A stretch of DNA of 64,000 nt from Fratercula arctica (Eukaryota > Chordata > Aves > Charadriiformes > Alcidae), in NCBI GenBank assembly GCA_947846985.1, contig CANTUZ010000011.1, forward strand, positions 26,103,089 to 26,167,088, written 5' to 3'. Numbering within the stretch: the first letter of the stretch is position 1; each line of letters opens with the position of its first letter. Positions 11,632 to 23,656 of the stretch are shown here, one piece after another. The position numbers were made by a program, and so were the translations under genes. Below the pieces are notes generated by a model that ran no database searches, had not been told where the DNA came from, and saw nothing but the letters and a program-made list of their open reading frames with translations.

Positions 11632-12739
11632 ATCCCTGCTTTGCATTCTCCATTTAAAGGATTCTCCCAGATCCACGCAGGAGCGGTGGCTGCGAGCGGT
11701 GCCAGCAGGAGCCACCCTCGCTGGGCCCTTCCCCAGCCCTCCGCTGCCTTCCGAATTTGCAGCAGACTAAAGGAGATTTAAATATCGCCTGAATATTTTG
11801 CGGCGCTCTAAGGCCGTGCTCATAAATGATTTATGTGGGACAGACAGACAAGTGAGGTTTTACAAGAAAGAAAACAAAAAAACCCACCCCAAACCAACCC
11901 CAAAACTGGCTTTGTAATGGTGGTGGTTGTGTTCTGACGGCCCCTGTCCGCCGGTGCTGTGGCACAGGGGGTTGGTACACGGAGAGCACACACAGAGCTG
12001 GACCTTTCAACCTCTAAAATTAAAAAAAAAAAATAAGGGATTTTATGACCGGAGCAGAAGGAGCCATCTCCCAGCTCTGGGTCCATATGTGCCTCCTGCA
12101 CATTTCTAATGTAACACTGGTGCTCGGGAGCAGTTGGATAATCTGAATTTCTGGCTACGGGAGCACACGGTCTGGCCAAGGATGCAATTACGCTGCTCCA
12201 GGGCTGCCCAGTCCTGCCCAGTCCCATCAGACAGCGACTGGCTGCTGGAAACTGCCACTCTCACCGGCCTCTGAACTGCTCAGGAAAAGAGTCAGCGCTC
12301 CAAGATTTGTAATATATCACACACAGATTTTGGCCACACCAGGATTTCGATCGCTCAGTCGAGATGGTCAGGAGCTGTCGGTGGGCGTTTGCTGTCACTG
12401 AGGACATACTGGGACACGAGGAGCACTGTCAGCAGGGAGGCTAGAAAGAAAAGGTCAGTGAAATTTGAGTTTCACGAGGGACTTAATTTACCTGTCTTAC
12501 AACTCAGGCTCTTTAAAGGAGAAAAACTGACCAAAAGCCTTAATTAATATGCCATGAGATGACTGTTAAATTAAGCGCTTTAGGATATTGTCTGAACCTA
12601 ATCATGTGGCAGCCATTTAAAGAGCAGTAATCTCCTGAAAGGGAAATCCAGACCCTTCCTTTTCAAAGGCTCGTGCAGGCGTTGGTGGCAGCCAGGGCAG
12701 TGTTATTTAGCAATTTGCTGGCTGCTGATGAGATGATGC
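11632..12739. other. unique DNA; possible conserved element near 12480-12640
   Basis: No gene. The stretch 12480-12640 has TTAATTAA, TAATC and TTAAATTAAG motifs, CATGTGGCAG, and few CpGs, a texture common in vertebrate noncoding enhancers. That is an impression from motif content only; no alignment was possible. Confidence 0.3.
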
Positions 12740-12762
12740 TACACAAAGTCTTACTTTGTGTA
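12740..12762. promoter_or_regulatory. palindrome with two facing ACAAAG/CTTTGT sites
   Basis: TACACAAAGT (12740-12749), a CTT spacer, then the exact reverse complement ACTTTGTGTA (12753-12762). The core is ACAAAG and CTTTGT in inverted orientation with 5 bases between them. This matches the general layout known for SOXE (SOX8/9/10) dimer sites, two inverted ACAAWG motifs 3-5 bases apart; single ACAAAG sites also suit TCF/LEF. Arrangement is seen directly; binding is inference. Confidence 0.4.
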
Positions 12763-14659
12763 AAACATAATTTGGGGGAATGAGTCCTGACATCTTGGGT
12801 GCCACCACAAAGGAAGGCCTTTCATCTCTCATTGTCTTTGCTATTAAAATTCATGATTTTTATTTATATAAAGGATTTCTGTGCCCCATGATTACACTTT
12901 TCCTTGACACCAAATATTTGTTACGCATATGGTTTGGCGTAAGACCCCAAAGTTGCTGTTGGTTGTGTGTATTCTCCTTCTTTGCACCCTGTCCTACACC
13001 TCGAACATTGCTGTTGCGTTTCAAGGTCCTGACCAGGAATGAGTCCCTGTTGTGCTGAATGCTGTGCAAACAGAGATAAAGAGAAGCATCTGCTTTGGAG
13101 AGATAAAATCCCCACTCAGCCGGGATTTGTACCCTCCAGGTGAGGAACACTCCACCGTGTTCCTGCTGGTCTTCTGGATAGCCATGGAGAGGCAAAGCCA
13201 GCATCGGTGGAGCCACATGGATTCATTAGATGGCAATCTTCACCCCTGGAGACTTAGGTGGGGACAAACAGCCAAAGTTTTGCGTTGTTTATCAGCATCT
13301 TTTTCCAGGCTAAGATCATGCTCTGTTTGCATGTGGAAGGACATACTGAGTTCTGTTTGCCATGAGCTGGGGAATACACACAACAGTCTGCAGGAGAGGA
13401 CGGCGGCGATTCCATCAGCATCATCCGAGTCACACAGACGGAAGCTGCTGGCTCGTTTTGCTGTACTTGACACTCGAAATAAGTCAACGGTTTGGTTTGT
13501 TTTTAAATTACCACAGAAGTTGTGTCCACCAGCCTGACCCTCACGCTCTCTCCAGCAGCTTATTGCTGGACCCTGCACAGGCTCAAACGGGAGTTTGTGT
13601 CACGTACCAAAGGCAGAAGGCTGCACTGTAGGAACAGCGTGTGCATTCTAGCTTCACACCTTCCATTATTACTAAATAAAGTAAAAAAAAAAAACCACCC
13701 CAATCCCCTAAAATTATTTATATTTTAAATAAGAAATACTTGTAAAATAATAACAAAAAGTAAAAAGTAAATAAAGTGTGAGTTTGGGAAGAGGTCAGGA
13801 GTGAAACTCGGTGCCCAAACAATTTCTGTGGCATGCAGAGATACTAAGAAGCAGACAGTGACAACTGGAAATACCTATTTTTCTCAGCTGTTTATAAAGA
13901 AAACACACATACTACACAATACAAACAAGTCAGTGTTTTACTATGGGCCACAAGTTTTGCAGAGGTTATGAATAAAACTATACCCAGCTAGAAGCTCATG
14001 AGGATTGTCTACATACCATAAACCCAGGATTCTGGCCACAGCTGAGTATACCCCATGCACACAGATTGCTCCCCCATTTCCTCTCTGAAGGGCAGGCTCC
14101 TCAGAGGTCTTTAATAAACAGCAACTGTAAATGGTCATTAACAAGCTTGATGAGGCATCAACCATCCACTTTGTGGCTTCTTCAACTGGTGATGGGGAGA
14201 GCTGGAGGTGACTCCCCCGGCCTGGTCCTCATGGGGTGGCAGGGGACTGCATTCCAGCAGTCTGAAGCCAAAACCTCTAATTCTTCTACTTAATTGCTTA
14301 CATCCTGGTGGGGAAAAACATGTGACCAATTTAGGCCTTGATTGTAGGAGCACTGTGTGTCCTTACCCAGCCCCTATCAATGGCTAACAATCAGCTTCTC
14401 CTCTAACCCAATCCCATCTTTAATGTTCAGCAATAACAAAATCCCGGTAAATAGAAGTTTTGCCTCCGTTATCGCTTTTGTTTCACATATTGATAAAACT
14501 GTTGCAAACATTGATTAACACCATTAGGTGTAGTAAATGCTGACTGGTTGATACTCCTCCAGTTAAGTGAGGGGACTGGCCCAGAGCGGCTTCTGTCCCT
14601 CAGCACCATTTCTCTCACTTTTTTCTTTTTCTCTTTTTAGTATATAGTTAAATATTTAA
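12763..14659. other. unique noncoding DNA with overlapping chance frames
   Basis: Frames of 161 codons (13052-13537, plus), 118 codons (12860-13216, minus) and 112 codons (13240-13578, minus) overlap here. None resembles a known family, none has a convincing acceptor, and simultaneous openness on both strands argues for low stop density by chance. A11 at 13684-13694 is a minor homopolymer. Confidence 0.6.
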
Positions 14660-14866
14660 TAGAATCATAGAATCGTCTAGGTTTGAAGGGACCTTTCGGA
14701 TCACGGAGTCCAGCCATCAACCTAACCCTGACAAAACCCACCACTAACCCATGTCCCTCAGCACCGCGTCTGCCCGGCTTTTAAGGGATGGTGACTCCAC
14801 CACTTCCCTGGGCAGCCTGCTCCGATGCTTGACAACCCTTGTGGTGAAGAATTTCTTCCCATTATC
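14660..14866 (-). mobile_element. CR1 LINE, short 3' fragment
   Basis: The plus strand opens TAGAATCATAGAATCG and continues with the same 3'-untranslated text as the copy at 10114 (ACTCCACCACTTCCCTGGGC, then GACAACCC). Only about 207 bp remain, so none of ORF2 is present. Homology ends where the AT-rich block at 14867 starts. The element runs on the minus strand. Confidence 0.95.
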
Positions 14867-15090
14867 ATAATATAATATACAATCACAATATTTATTTATA
14901 TTGTAATATTACTATATATAGTATACATAATGTAATATATAGATATAGATAATATTATATACTGTATATATAATGTAATATATAGAATATAATATATCCT
15001 GTATTATTTATACTATATGTCATAGTATTTTTTAATATATTTAATGTATTTAAGTTATTATATATACTGTTTTTAATCTATATTTAAAAA
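14867..15090. repeat. AT-rich low-complexity block with TATA-type palindromes
   Basis: About 220 bases of almost pure A and T. It is built of ATATA, TAATATA and ATACTGTATATA segments, with AATGTAATATATAGA occurring twice about 45 bases apart, so part of it arose by local duplication. Many self-complementary pieces could extrude as cruciforms. It abuts the truncated end of the CR1 at 14660-14866. Confidence 0.85.
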
Positions 15091-15185
15091 AAAAATATCC
15101 ACAAAGCACTCTATAATTCCTCTCTTATTTTTCTCGTAACTTTAGTTTGTTTGCAAAACTCGAGCTGGTTTGACCAGCAAATTGG

Positions 15186-15416
15186 GAAGCCCCTGGGGGG
15201 GGAGGGGAGGGGAGGGGTCAGCGCACCGCAGGGGCGGCCCCGGCGGAGCCGCGCGGAACTCCGCGCCCCGCTGCGCGGCACCATCCTCATGACAAGAGGA
15301 GTCAGGGCAATTTAAGCAATGGTTGGTTTTGCGCTTCCCCCCCCCCCACCCCCTCCCCGGGACGCCGGGGCTGCCCCAGCTCCTCCCCCGCCGGGCAAAG
15401 CCTTTCCTTAAATATT

Positions 15417-15418
<2 letters not shown>
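15186..15418. promoter_or_regulatory. CpG-rich block (possible CpG island core)
   Basis: From about 15220 to 15290 there is a CpG roughly every six bases, against one per 50-100 bases around it. A second CpG cluster follows at 15355-15395. Such density suggests protection from methylation, as at a promoter or regulatory island. No TATA box is evident and no coding exon adjoins it. It could be the promoter of a noncoding transcript or a distal promoter of a gene outside the window. Confidence 0.5.
15195..15217 (+). other. G-quadruplex-type motif (G8-A-G4-A-G4-A-G4)
   Basis: Four G-runs of at least four bases separated by single A bases on the plus strand, the most favourable short-loop layout for an intramolecular quadruplex. 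It sits at the left edge of the CpG-rich block, a common place for such motifs at vertebrate promoters. Confidence 0.8.
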
Positions 15419-15464
<46 letters not shown>

Positions 15465-15474
15465 CCCCCCCCCC
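15419..15474. repeat. T46C10 homopyrimidine tract
   Basis: Forty-six T followed by ten C bases on the plus strand. It is the longest homopolymer in the window and disrupts any reading through this region: the 114-codon frame 15323-15667 contains it as poly-Phe and is not a gene. Exact length should be treated as uncertain because of polymerase and assembly slippage. Confidence 0.9.
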
Positions 15475-18400
15475 TCTCCTCGCAAAAGTTGCAGCTCCCG
15501 AGTCAGGCAGTGGGTGCTGGAGAACTTTGTTTAAAGAAAAACTACGCGAGAGCGAGAAAGAGCATCACGGCAGTTTAGGAGCAACGGGGAGCGAAAAAGG
15601 TCCTGCGAAAAAAAAAAAATTAAATAAATGCATCCCATCCCTTTGGGGTCTGGACTTATTCAATTAAAGGGAAGGTTTTCAGCCGGGTGCTTCCCCACCC
15701 TCCCCCGGACCTGTCCTGCCCGAGGACCGACAAGGGCTGCCCCAACCAGGTATTTCTGCACCAGTTTCTCTCTGCTGCTTGTGATTTCCTCAGCTAATGA
15801 GGGTAGAGTTTTTATCTTACGCAAAACTTCTCTAAGGAACGTTTGGTATTCTGAAAGGCTCTAATTTCTTTGCCAGGTTCAATGGATATGACCTTTATTT
15901 GGCCAAAGACTGGGCAAAATGTATTTTTTATACCAAGGTGGCTAACTTGAAATAGCTATTGCAATATAAAATCCTAATTGAGTGAAATATGTGCAACTTT
16001 TGTTTTCATGTATGTGATTAAATCGATAATGCATCTGCCCTCCATCTCGTCTGTTTAGCTACACAGAGGTTAAAAATAATCTGTGTTTCGTTTCACTAAA
16101 ATTTGGTATTAAAATGTACTTAAAGACACTGTGAGGCTTCCAAATCATCCTGAGAAGCTTGGGTTCCACTCCTGCAGATCTCATTTATTTTATTTATGTA
16201 TAAATCTGTTGTAGAGCTGGGCTGTAAATTGTTGTGTTGCTTTCTGCTTGTTGAGCACAGACTTCATTTCAGCTGAGACGCGGCGATATTTAAGTAGCTG
16301 ATTAAGTGGGAGCCTTTCAGGACAGAAGGTGCTTTACAGCCAAAGCCACCTATATATGCTGCAGTACAGCAAAGTTAAATGCTGTGTGAAAGGCATCGTA
16401 AATCTGGGTCTCGCTGAGTGCGTTCTGCAGAGGCAAGTTCGAGAGTTTTGACAATTAAGGGGCTTAATTAGGAAAAGATGAGACTAGATAGCACCGTGTG
16501 ACATGTATGTCTTTTTTTTTTTTTTTTTCAATCCTTGCAATGTATTCTTTTGATTTGTGAAGTTTTGCGACATTGCAGATTTGCACGGTATGTGTTGGGT
16601 GCAGAGATTCTCTGCGGAGGGCTGTGTTAGGAATTTTCAGTAGAGAAAAATCGTTGGTGTTGGTAGTAGTAATCACCCTTCTGAAAAGATGCTGAATCAG
16701 GGACAATTTTGCCTTTTTGTTCCCTGTCATCCCTATGTAAGCAATTGCTGCCCGTACCCAAGTACCATCCTGTCTTCGGCACGTGCCTATTACTGGTGAG
16801 ACAACAAACGAAGCCCTCTTTAATTCATCAGCTGGGAAAGAAAGAAGGCAATGCAAGATCTAAATGGTTATCATTAGGTTTCAGGGTGAATGGCTTTGCA
16901 AGGCTCAGCTGTGGTAGGTTTCTCGCTTGTGCAGAAGGTTTGCTCTGTGAGGAGCAGGGCAGAACTTTCCTGTCCTCCTTGGAAGCCACTGAGGCCACCA
17001 CCTGGGTCCTTTAATGGCACAAGTCCACAAACTCGCCAAATACAGGGCTGTGCGGAACCCCGTCTGCGGAGTACGACTGCTAGCAGCGCTCACTCGCTTC
17101 ATTTATTTTTAGGGGCTTGGTGGATAAATCCCGCTTTAAGATATTTCAGCAAATGAAAATGTCATCGTTTTGTAAGCCTGGTGTCCTGCTCTGTCACTTT
17201 TCAGATGAACTCTTAGGTAGCGAGGGGTGGCTGGGAAGGTTGGTGTGCTGCTCCCTGCCCGCCTCGGGTGATCTCCACTCTGCGCCCCGAGTCACACCTG
17301 AATAGCTAAGGAGGACAGTCACTCACCCTGTTAATCTAAAGTAAATAACTCCCCTTTTTAATCTAGGTAAAAGGAAATCTGCACCTTCTTCCTCGCCCTA
17401 ATGTCGCTGCTGCAATTCTAAATCAAAGATAATTTTGTTAAAACATAATAAGAAATAGAAAGTTTTGGGACAATCCGTCACACCCGTTTCTAACTTAGAG
17501 CTTTTGCATTTGCGACTAATTCAGCGTTTTGACTGGAATTAATGTACATTTTATAACTTACAATTTTAATATAGCCAGAACTACAGACATCTGTCTCATT
17601 CTCTCATAATATGACAGAATGTTGCAGTATTTTAAGCAGTATTTCAGCTCTTTGTTTAGAAAGGTAAGCAAGGAAGGATGAATTGCAGCCGCCCAAAGCC
17701 CTGTGCTAGAGGGGACGGTTAGGTGCTCCGAACCCAGGGATGTCCCTTGCACTTACTGCAAGCCAGTTCTCTTGATTGCAAAGAGGGATGTATAAAAGTT
17801 AAGAAAGAAGGGGATGCATATTTGAAATACATAGTTTTGCTGCAAGCATACAGTAAAATCGTGGCCCTCATCACTCTGAATTAAAAACAAAAGCATCAGA
17901 TGACACACTTTTAAGGGTTTTTCATCTGAAGCACAGATGCTTCAGCACTAGAGAGAGACCAAAAGTACAGTCTTTGTCTTCAAAGACATTAACTACGGGA
18001 TGTTACGTTGGTCCATTTGTGCTCTCTCTTCATAATTACTAGAAATTATTAAAATTACATCACACTTGCCTTTTCCTTTAACTCAGCTGCTATGAAACAC
18101 AGTTGCAAATAGGAGAAGGGCAGTAAAATTTAACCTTTTAATCTCTAGGTCAGCTCTCCAGCATCCTCAGCTTAGTTGGCAATTTTCTTTGCAAACCAGA
18201 AGAGGAGGCATGATGGATACACACAAGAGCCCGTCCACACAAAACTGGAAATAGGTCGTCCCACTGGGCATTTTTATTTATGATAGACTCCTTAGAGTGC
18301 ATCACTCCTTACGCTCCTGGCCAGAAATGCCCGTGGCGCATTGCAAATGAACGTGGCTTTTCCTTCTGCCTTGTTATGTCTTTGTTCGTTGGGTCGCGGG

Positions 18401-20052
18401 AGGAAGGCTGAGAGCCGGCACATTCGCTTTCATTAGCAGAAAGTGTCGTCCTTGGGTTGGGAACTCTCCCGCCGCAGAAAGGCAGCTCCCTATTTATCCA
18501 CACTGGGCATAGAGGATCTCTTGTGGAAACTGGATTCATTTACAGTTAGACTGTCCGGGGGCTCGTTTCTCAGGACGTGTTTGGTATTAAAATAACGCAG
18601 GAAGGCTGTAGACATGATCACGTCATATAAAAAAAATGATTCCCCAATATCTGCGCTAATAAAATCACTGAGGTCAGTTCACTGCTTTGGGCACAGCTGA
18701 TAAAATCAGTCACTGGCTTTTTGACGAAACGTATTTTATTTTGATAAAAATACTTTAGTGGAAAATAGTAATTTATTGAAGGAGAACAAAAAAAAAAAAC
18801 CCTCGTAGTGCAGTAATGGAAGCTTTTCTTCAGAAACATTTTCGAGATCCTGAAATGATGTTCAGGCCTTTTCTGGAGCTAAGTGAAGAACCTAATGCTT
18901 GATATCCAGTTTAGGTCTTGGGCAGCCGTCTTCAAGTAGTTTTCCTACCTTTCTTTGTCATACACCCAAAGATACTGGAAAAGCTCTGATGAGCTGCTTT
19001 ATTTATGAAAATGAAGCCACTTGGCATTTTGGAAAGCCTGTCTAAAAGTCAGGTGAGCAGCCTGTGTCTGCACTAGAGGATCGGATAAAGTTGAGCGACA
19101 GAGACGAGGTAATAAGCCAATGCAAAGCCATTGCAAACGACTGTGTCTGTAATTACCGCACTGAGTGCTACCATTTTTTTTTTTTCCACATCAGATTGTC
19201 ATGTCAAACTGTTTCCTTGCAGTACAGCTGAGAAGTGCAAACTTGGAAAGAGAAATATTTCCAGAAAGTAGGAACTGCCCCTTAGTGATTTTTTTTTTTT
19301 TTAATAAAACTACTCCCACTAATGCTCAGCAAAAAAAAAAATGTTTTCAAACAATGATTCTTTCAAGTAGAAAACATTATTGTGACTAGCTCAGGTGAGC
19401 TCTTTCTGCTGCTACTTCGGTGGTGGAGGCAAAATCTGCTTTAAAAATACTGCATTTTCAAAAAAAGTTTGCATTTTTGTAAATTATGTCATTATTTTTA
19501 TTCTGGAGAAAACCCACAGTAAGAATGAAGCAACGCAGACAGCAGGAGGTCCAGCCAGGAGGAGATAATGGAAGTTTTAACTGAAATAAAACTTCCAGCC
19601 TGTGATTCAAGAAATAAAAATGAATAGAATGACTTATCTCATGCAATTTTGGAGAACTGAATGTTTTGATGGATTTAAAAAAATATGAAATCTATCCTTT
19701 CTCTAATACCTGAATGAGAGGGAACAGGATGTGTCCCTTACTCTGGCATGGAGGCTTGGAAATGTTCTTCAGGGTAGCAAAAGAATTCTTTAACAAATCA
19801 GAGAAAAAAAAATATTTCTCTACAGTCCCAGCCTTAATTAAAATTGCTGTGACAACGGGACTGGCTTTTCTTTCTCAGGCCAGGATAGTAGAAGCACTGA
19901 CACCTTGATACTGTGTAGAGTTACAGCAGAACGGGTGCTGGGAGACCTTGGTTGGGTTCTGGTGTGAACCACTGGATCAGCGCTTTGCTGTTGTCACCTC
20001 ATTGTTGTAACTTTTCAGAAATCAGCAGCTATTAACTTGACAATAATCCTGT
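15475..20052. other. unique noncoding DNA, no gene seen
   Basis: Directly after the T46C10 tract the sequence is still CpG-bearing to about 15610, then ordinary. CAG|GTATTT at 15749 could be a weak donor for a transcript starting in the CpG block, but this is speculative. Frames such as 16464-16856 (minus) and 16709-17014 (plus) overlap and match nothing known. A segment at 18300-18540 has higher GC and several CpGs. T17 at 16512-16528 is a homopolymer. Confidence 0.6.
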
Positions 20053-20508
20053 TGGAATGGGTCCAGCAGAGGGCCACGGAGACGCTGGGAGGGCTGGAGC
20101 CCCTCTGCTGGGAGGACAGGCTGGGAGAGTTGGGGGGTTCAGCCTGGAGAAGAGAAGGCTCCAGGGAGAGCTTCAAGCGACTTCCAGTCCCCAAAGGGGC
20201 TCCAGGAAAGCTGAGGAGGGACTCTGCATCAGGGAGGGGAGCCATAGGACGAGGGGGAACAGTTTTACGCTACAAGAGGGGAGATTCAGATGAGATCTGA
20301 GGAAGAAATTCTTGGCTGTGAGGGTGGTGAGATCCTGGCCCAGGCTGTCCAGAGAAGCTGTGGCTGCCCCATCCCTGGAGGGGTTCAAGGCCAGGTTGGA
20401 CGGGGCTTGGAGCAACCTGGTCTGGTGGGAGGTGTCCCTGCCCAGGGCAGGGGGTGGAACTGGATGATCTTTAAGGTCCCTTCTGACCTAAACCATCCTA
20501 GAATAATA
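20053..20508 (+). mobile_element. CR1 LINE, 3' part, about 456 bp
   Basis: Plus-strand CR1 starting in the ORF2 tail and ending with GATGATCTTTAAGGTCCCTT and a decayed tail (CATCCTAGAATAAT). The ORF2 relic is split: the first frame reads WVQQRATETLGGLEPLCWED and the next frame takes over with [13 protein letters not shown], so a frameshift lies near 20131-20140. The text differs clearly from the copies at 10114 and 40223, so this is another CR1 subfamily. Opposite orientation to the two CR1s at 10 and 14.7 kb. Confidence 0.93.
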
Positions 20509-23456
20509 ATTCCACAAAAGTTCTAATTACTAGAACTTCAAAAGTTCAGAGTGAGGGGAAGGAATGAGAACAACTGAGAAAGAGCTTTTCCTATTTTCTT
20601 TAAAAAAAAAATAAATAAAAATTCAATCCTGAGAAGTGTCTTTGGTGAATATAACTGAGCCTGTGAAATGCTGACCTCTGACATAACCTAGAAAAATGAC
20701 ATCACCATGGATCACTGAGCAGATATTTTACACGTCCTTTGTTTCTCTGAACTTGCAATGACGCATTAGAACAGTTCTGCTGGAGAAGGTGCCGCTTTCC
20801 CCACGTATACAAGATTTATCGGTGCAGAATCGGTATAGGAATTTGCAGGGGAAAAGATTTCATTGACATGGATGATTATTTCGCAACTCTTGTAATCCCT
20901 TTTTGTAATATCCGATAATACCCTTATTTATGATAACTTCAAAAGCTGCGAAAGAGTTAGGGTGGAATCTTGGTCCAAGCATAACCAATTGCAAGATTCC
21001 TAGTGAGTTCGATGGTGCTAATATTTCATCCCTGAAGTATTAGACTTGTTATTTATCTCTAGCTTTTTGCAAGCCTCCCCAGGAGCTACATCCAACCGCA
21101 TGTCCAAGCGTTATATACAACTGCAAACTCCAGCCCAACGTCCTGGTGAATCCACTTCCGTCCTTAGAAGTTAAGCACTTACCAAAGTGCTTTGCTACAA
21201 GGTGTTTCATTTATAATCCTGTACATCGTGGGATCGCACTATATCACTGGAACCCGAAATGCAATTACCATTGGAGCTGAATGTGGCAGCAAATATAACG
21301 GCTAACACTGCACAGTATTTTAGCCATGGAGACTACAGTGGACAGCTAGAAGGGGGAAACTTTCACCTTGACTTGACTATGGCAATTTGTTTTATTTTCT
21401 ATTTCCTTAGCTCCTGCTGGCTTTTGCGTAGCTGTTACTCAGACAAGTATCTGTTCGAATGTTGCAGCTGATGGGAGCAGACTAACTAAAAGTAAAATTC
21501 AAGTTAGGACTTCAGTTTTGTCTGCAAGGTATTTGTATGAAAATAAGATCTGCTTAGATTGTCCAGGTGTTCATTGCCCACGTACAACAATATGTTCTAG
21601 TAGCTGACCATATCTGCTTGTAATAGAATTCAGCATTAATTCTATTTTTATATAAATTCATGTGCTGGAAATGATAAATTTTACATGTCATTTAACGGAC
21701 GTGTCCCTCCATGTGGTTCCTCTGCAGACTGATGTTTTGCTGATTTTTTACCAAATCAAAGGAATATCTTGCTGTCACTACTATGGCATCACCTAGACTC
21801 CCTTTCCCTGTATTTCTCTCTCATGTGTTTGTGAGTGCTCTTGCAGCATCTCACCATCCCACGTTCAGCACGTGTCCTTCACACCCGCCGGAGAGTGGAG
21901 GGCACACCACCAGCTCCTCCTAAACCTAGATCCCTTCTCCAGCTGCTCCAGGCAGCTTCAATAACCAAACTTTGAAGAAGGTGTGAAGCCTTCTGGTACC
22001 TGTTCTGCAGCTGTCATTCAAGCAAGACATGGAAAACTTGCTGTGATGAGCTGGGCTGGGGGAGTTGGAGGGTTTCTGCAACATAAGGGGGTGCTTTTGG
22101 GGGTGGAGGGTTGAGGTAGAGGAACTCCTGTGGCAGCCAGGGCTCTTCTGGATAGAAAAGAGGGAGTGTACTTGGAGGAAGGAGGATGAGGATGTTTGCT
22201 CGTCATTAGGTGGGTTTGGTCACTGTTACCGGTTTCTGAATCCTTCGGAGAGCTTCAGGCAACGCGGGGGCACAGCAGCTCTACACAGTCTCTGCTCGGA
22301 GACATCCAAAAGTCGCTTTACCAGGATCCTTGATCCTGAGCTGTATGGATTTCCTTTATCCTCAGCTATACCATCAGATACATTTTTGTAACGTACTAAT
22401 ATTCTCTTATTCAATTTAAAGACCCACTTGAGAATGCTCATTAGCCTTTTAGCCTGTGAGAGACAACCCCAGTATCTAGTGTTATCTAAAGGTCTGCCAA
22501 CTGTCATGGTCACCATGGTAAAAGTGTTTCTTGTCTAACTGGAATCTGAGTAATACAGAATTTGGTTTAAGAGATGGTGGCTTTATAGCTTCAGTAAATG
22601 AAAAATAATAGAATACACTAATTAGAAATTCCTCGTAACACTTCACTATAAGAAATGACATTGAATCCGAAAACTTCATAATATTTAAATATATTTCATG
22701 ATGGAACGCTGGCAGCATTTGAAAGGTCTTAGGTGCTTTGAATTCCTGATTGGTTTGACAGCTTGACAGTGATTTGTAAACCGAAGGTGTTGGCACAGCT
22801 TGCTCTTCTGTCGGAGCAGGTATCAAAGTTCAGGCTCCAGACGAGTCACCGCTTCAACACAGAGATGAAAAATTGCTCTCGGATAAATGTTTTCACTGTG
22901 GAAGAAACAAGCTTCTGCTCCTTAAAATAGTAAGGCCTGATCCGAAAATGATTCAAAACCAATGGAAAGACTTCTGTTGATTTCGATGGCCTTTGAATCA
23001 ATCAGTCACACTTTTTCACGTATAACCCATTTTATGGTGTACTGGGCATGTTTGGGGTTTACCAGAGAACAGGCTAGAGCTAAAACCCCTCGCCACCTAC
23101 ATCAAAATGAGAGATTTCACCAACATTAAAGAGGGAAACAAGGCTTCATAAGATGAAGCAGGTAGATACAGGGATTTAGAATTTGGAATCATGTAAATTG
23201 GGCTGAACATCACATTTGAATATCCTTTTCTCTCTTTCTCAGTCTTCCTTCTGAATGTGGATTCATATTTTCTGTAGATACCAAAATCTGAAAGCAATTC
23301 ATTTTGATTCTACTGGGATTTCTCTGTAATACACCTAAAATACAGTTCTAGCTGTAACAGGACAATTTAAGATCACATATTCATAATCTTACATAAACCA
23401 ATTTCATTTTCAAACATGGTTTCATGGTCTTCTATTGGGATCTCAACAAATGTAGA
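20509..23456. other. unique noncoding DNA, no gene seen
   Basis: No named repeat or gene. A G-rich patch lies at 22040-22215 (several GGGGG runs on the plus strand). The frames at 22065-22391 and 22226-22826 overlap on opposite strands and are taken as chance. Confidence 0.65.
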
Positions 23457-23656
23457 AATAATTAAATGGGGCAACTGAGCATGAAATACCACACCTGCAA
23501 AGTTTGTTAGCCATGAAAATTTACAGTTGTTTCCATTGCAGTGCTGTATTTTACACATTAAACTGAACCCATATTACATTATTAAACTATAAATTTTCAT
23601 GGCTAACAAACTTTGCAGGTGTGGTGTTAAATGCTCAATTGCACTGGTTAATTATT
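23457..23656. repeat. 200-bp inverted repeat, 72-bp arms, 56-nt spacer
   Basis: Left arm 23457-23528 and right arm 23585-23656 are reverse complements without a single gap: 63 of 72 positions match, including a perfect 36-bp block (23488-23523 with 23590-23625). Most differences lie at the outer end, where a 5-bp patch has diverged, and two sites are C/T differences. The spacer 23529-23584 is not palindromic. A transcript of either strand would fold into a long stem. Arms match no CR1 or LTR in the window, and I see no target-site duplication outside them. Possible origins are a palindromic DNA-transposon derivative or an inverted duplication by template switching. Confidence 0.95.

Noticed and set aside
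13052..13537. 161-codon plus-strand reading frame
   Set aside because: Opposite-strand frames of 118 and 112 codons overlap it, there are no supporting splice sites, and nothing resembles a known protein.
15323..15667. 114-codon frame with poly-Phe
   Set aside because: It is a translation of the T46C10 tract, not a protein.
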